Assembly (NCBI RefSeq): GCF_002835995.1
Contig: NZ_PJBZ01000074.1
Coordinates: forward strand, 1 to 39,492
Source of the DNA: Psychromonas sp. Urea-02u-13
Lineage (GTDB): Bacteria; Pseudomonadota; Gammaproteobacteria; Enterobacterales; Psychromonadaceae
Direction of reading: 5' to 3'
Length of the DNA: 39,492 nucleotides
Position numbers and translations under genes: made by a program
Shown: piece by piece, positions 37,832 to 39,492 of the stretch
Layout of the letters: the number at the start of each line of letters is the position of its first letter
Position numbering within the stretch: the stretch's first letter is position 1
The notes under the pieces: model-generated
Database searches by the model: none
Told to the model about the DNA's origin: nothing
Seen by the model: only the letters and a program-made list of their open reading frames with translations

Positions 37832-39298
37832 TTATTTTTTACTGTCTTTAGTCTCTAGCATGCACTCTTCACTGTCAGCACACATGTAAGCACGACTAGA
37901 GCAAAAAGGAGTGAGCGGTAACGCGGAATTAAGCGATTTTTCTTCAAGGGTTATTGGCGCTTGGTTTTCTTCTCCTAAACGTTTCAAAATACGTTGTGCC
38001 CAAACCCAAGCAATCACGCCAAATATAACCGACCCTAAAGCTTGTCCTGCAATCACGCCAATCGCACCAAACCATAAACCACCGAAATACACTAAAGGAA
38101 TAGTACCGATCGTTGCTTTACCAATGTTCATTATCGTTGAGGTTGTTGGATAGCCAAGATTGTTAAAGGCAGCGTTGGAAATAAATAAAATGCCATTAAA
38201 GATAAAGCTCATACATAACCAAGTGCAATAAAAGCGAATTAACTCAGCAGCATCACCTTGGGCGCCAAAAACAGTGACTAGATAGTCCTGCAATAGATAA
38301 ATTAACAATGCCATCAGGGCGACATAACAGCCTGTGAATTGCAGTGCATGTTTTAGGGTTAAACGTACTCTGTCATATAATCCAGCACCAAAATTTTGCC
38401 CAATAATAGGGCCTACTGCGCCAGACATCGCAAAAATCATCCCAAAAGCGACGGGAAGCAAGCGTCCTACAACCGCCCAGCCGGCCACGTAACTATCGCC
38501 ATATGAAGCAATCATCATAGTGACATAGGCATTACCAACGGGGGTGGCGATATTGGTGGTAATCGCGGGAATCGCGACTTTAAATATCTCTTTTTGATCC
38601 GCAAGCCAATCTTTATAACGAAAACGTCCGAGTAGCTGGTGGATATTCACAACACCATAAAGTGCAACCCCAGCAACGGCAAAGCGCGCGATAACCGAAG
38701 CAATAGCTGCGCCGTGCAAGCCTAATGAAAAGGTAAAGATAAACAGAGGATCTAATATCGCATTAACACCACCACCGGCGAGAGTGGAATACATGGCACG
38801 TTTAGCATCTCCTATTGAGCGTAATGCTGCACCGGCGCCCATTGCGATAGATAAAATGGGTAATGAAGGTAATAAAATACGTAAATAATCGACAGCAAGG
38901 TCATGTGTTCTGCCTTTAGCGCCAATTAAGCTCACTAATTCAGGTGTATAAAACCATGCAAGTGCAGAGACCAAACTGCTGATAATAAAACCGGTAACAA
39001 GAATGTTAATCACTAATCGACGCGCTTTTTCTCTATTTTGTTGGCCAATTGCACGTGAAACTAATGCGCTCATTGAGATTGATAAACCAATGCCAATAGA
39101 GGTGGTAAAGAACGCGATAGTGCCGGCGTAACCGACTGCAGCTGCCAGTTCTGTTTCGCCCAATAAACTAATAAAAAAGAGATCCGCGAGATCAACTAGG
39201 AAGAGTGCGGTTAAGCCGACCGCATTGGTGGATGACATAATAACGATATGCTGGAAAATATTACCGCTAACAAATTTACCTTTTGCTTTATTGGTCAT
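37832..39298 (-). CDS. MATE family efflux transporter
   Basis: A 488-residue inner-membrane antiporter with about twelve hydrophobic segments in two homologous halves. It has GLTALFLVDLADLFFISLLGETELAAAVGYA near the start, GIGLSISMSALVSRAIGQ, then LPILSIAMGAGAALRSIGDAKRAM and GAVGPIIGQNFGAG in the second half, all typical of MATE. Members export drugs or metabolites with Na+ or H+. The C-terminal tail (SNAL onwards) is about 35 residues, soluble and Cys-rich (CSSRAYMCADSEEC), which is not typical. The substrate cannot be told. It ends the window's gene content; 39299-39492 shows no gene. Confidence 0.92.
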   Translation of the reverse strand: MTNKAKGKFVSGNIFQHIVIMSSTNAVGLTALFLVDLADLFFISLLGETELAAAVGYAGTIAFFTTSIGIGLSISMSALVSRAIGQQNREKARRLVINILVTGFIISSLVSALAWFYTPELVSLIGAKGRTHDLAVDYLRILLPSLPILSIAMGAGAALRSIGDAKRAMYSTLAGGGVNAILDPLFIFTFSLGLHGAAIASVIARFAVAGVALYGVVNIHQLLGRFRYKDWLADQKEIFKVAIPAITTNIATPVGNAYVTMMIASYGDSYVAGWAVVGRLLPVAFGMIFAMSGAVGPIIGQNFGAGLYDRVRLTLKHALQFTGCYVALMALLIYLLQDYLVTVFGAQGDAAELIRFYCTWLCMSFIFNGILFISNAAFNNLGYPTTSTIMNIGKATIGTIPLVYFGGLWFGAIGVIAGQALGSVIFGVIAWVWAQRILKRLGEENQAPITLEEKSLNSALPLTPFCSSRAYMCADSEECMLETKDSKK

Positions 39299-39492
39299 AA
39301 ATCAGAAAATTCCATGTGTTAATAGGTGTAAAGGCCATGTGTGAGAATAAACCCAATAGCGTTATCGCTTTGAATGCAGTGATTAAATTATTCTAGTTGA
39401 ATATGCCATTACATTTTATATTCAATCAACAAAAAGATATTTTATGGGAATACTAATAATAAGATCGCGGTCATAGTGCCCCTATTTGTAAC

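Overview
This AT-rich, roughly 39.5 kb window looks like chromosome from a marine, probably cold-adapted gammaproteobacterium close to Psychromonas, Moritella or Shewanella. That placement is inferred from gene order and protein style: a MotX polar-flagellar protein, a fused ThiD-ThiE, the mutH/rppH/ptsP neighbourhood, and many short repeats typical of such genomes. No rRNA, tRNA, CRISPR array, prophage or complete insertion sequence was seen.

Layout. Positions 64-981 hold a broken trypsin-like secreted protease. Positions 1432-6559 hold an aldo/keto reductase (ydhF), a LysE-type exporter, mobB, an exported protein of unknown role, and a divergent pair, ornithine cyclodeaminase and a CtlX-type hydrolase. 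The pair is followed by the decayed start of what looks like a second amidinohydrolase. Positions 6642-9205 hold a KdgM-like porin, a LysR regulator with a stop at codon 6, and motX. Positions 9328-13596 hold the minus-strand operon cysJ-cysI-cysH, which converts PAPS to sulfite and then sulfide. A MipA/OmpV-like outer-membrane protein diverges from it. Positions 15111-22312 hold a thiamine locus: TPP riboswitch, thiC, fused thiDE, thiF, thiS, thiG, thiH and a strong terminator. It makes the HMP and thiazole halves of thiamine and joins them.

Positions 22404-30020 hold an S4 RNA-binding protein, a PglL-like ligase abutting a lytic transglycosylase gene, uvrA behind a LexA-type box, a DUF2301-like membrane protein, a small carbohydrate-binding-like protein and mutH. 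Positions 30021-30981 are non-coding, with clustered DnaA boxes and GATC sites and a 352-bp inverted-repeat element. Then come rppH-ptsP, a WYL regulator, a GST-like protein, a broken pilin gene, a CBS protein, a GNAT acetyltransferase and a MATE transporter.

The most notable non-gene content is two families of small mobile-looking repeats. One is a 121-bp element with 13-bp terminal inverted repeats: two full copies and one internally deleted copy. The other is a 324-352-bp element that begins TACCC, ends GGGTA and is flanked by TA. A member of each family supplies the stop codon of its upstream gene (thiDE and the GNAT gene). Four genes are visibly broken or decayed, and three in-frame TAA codons sit where glutamine (CAA) would be natural. 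Most of the rest is ordinary housekeeping sequence, and I do not see a clearly new multi-gene system.
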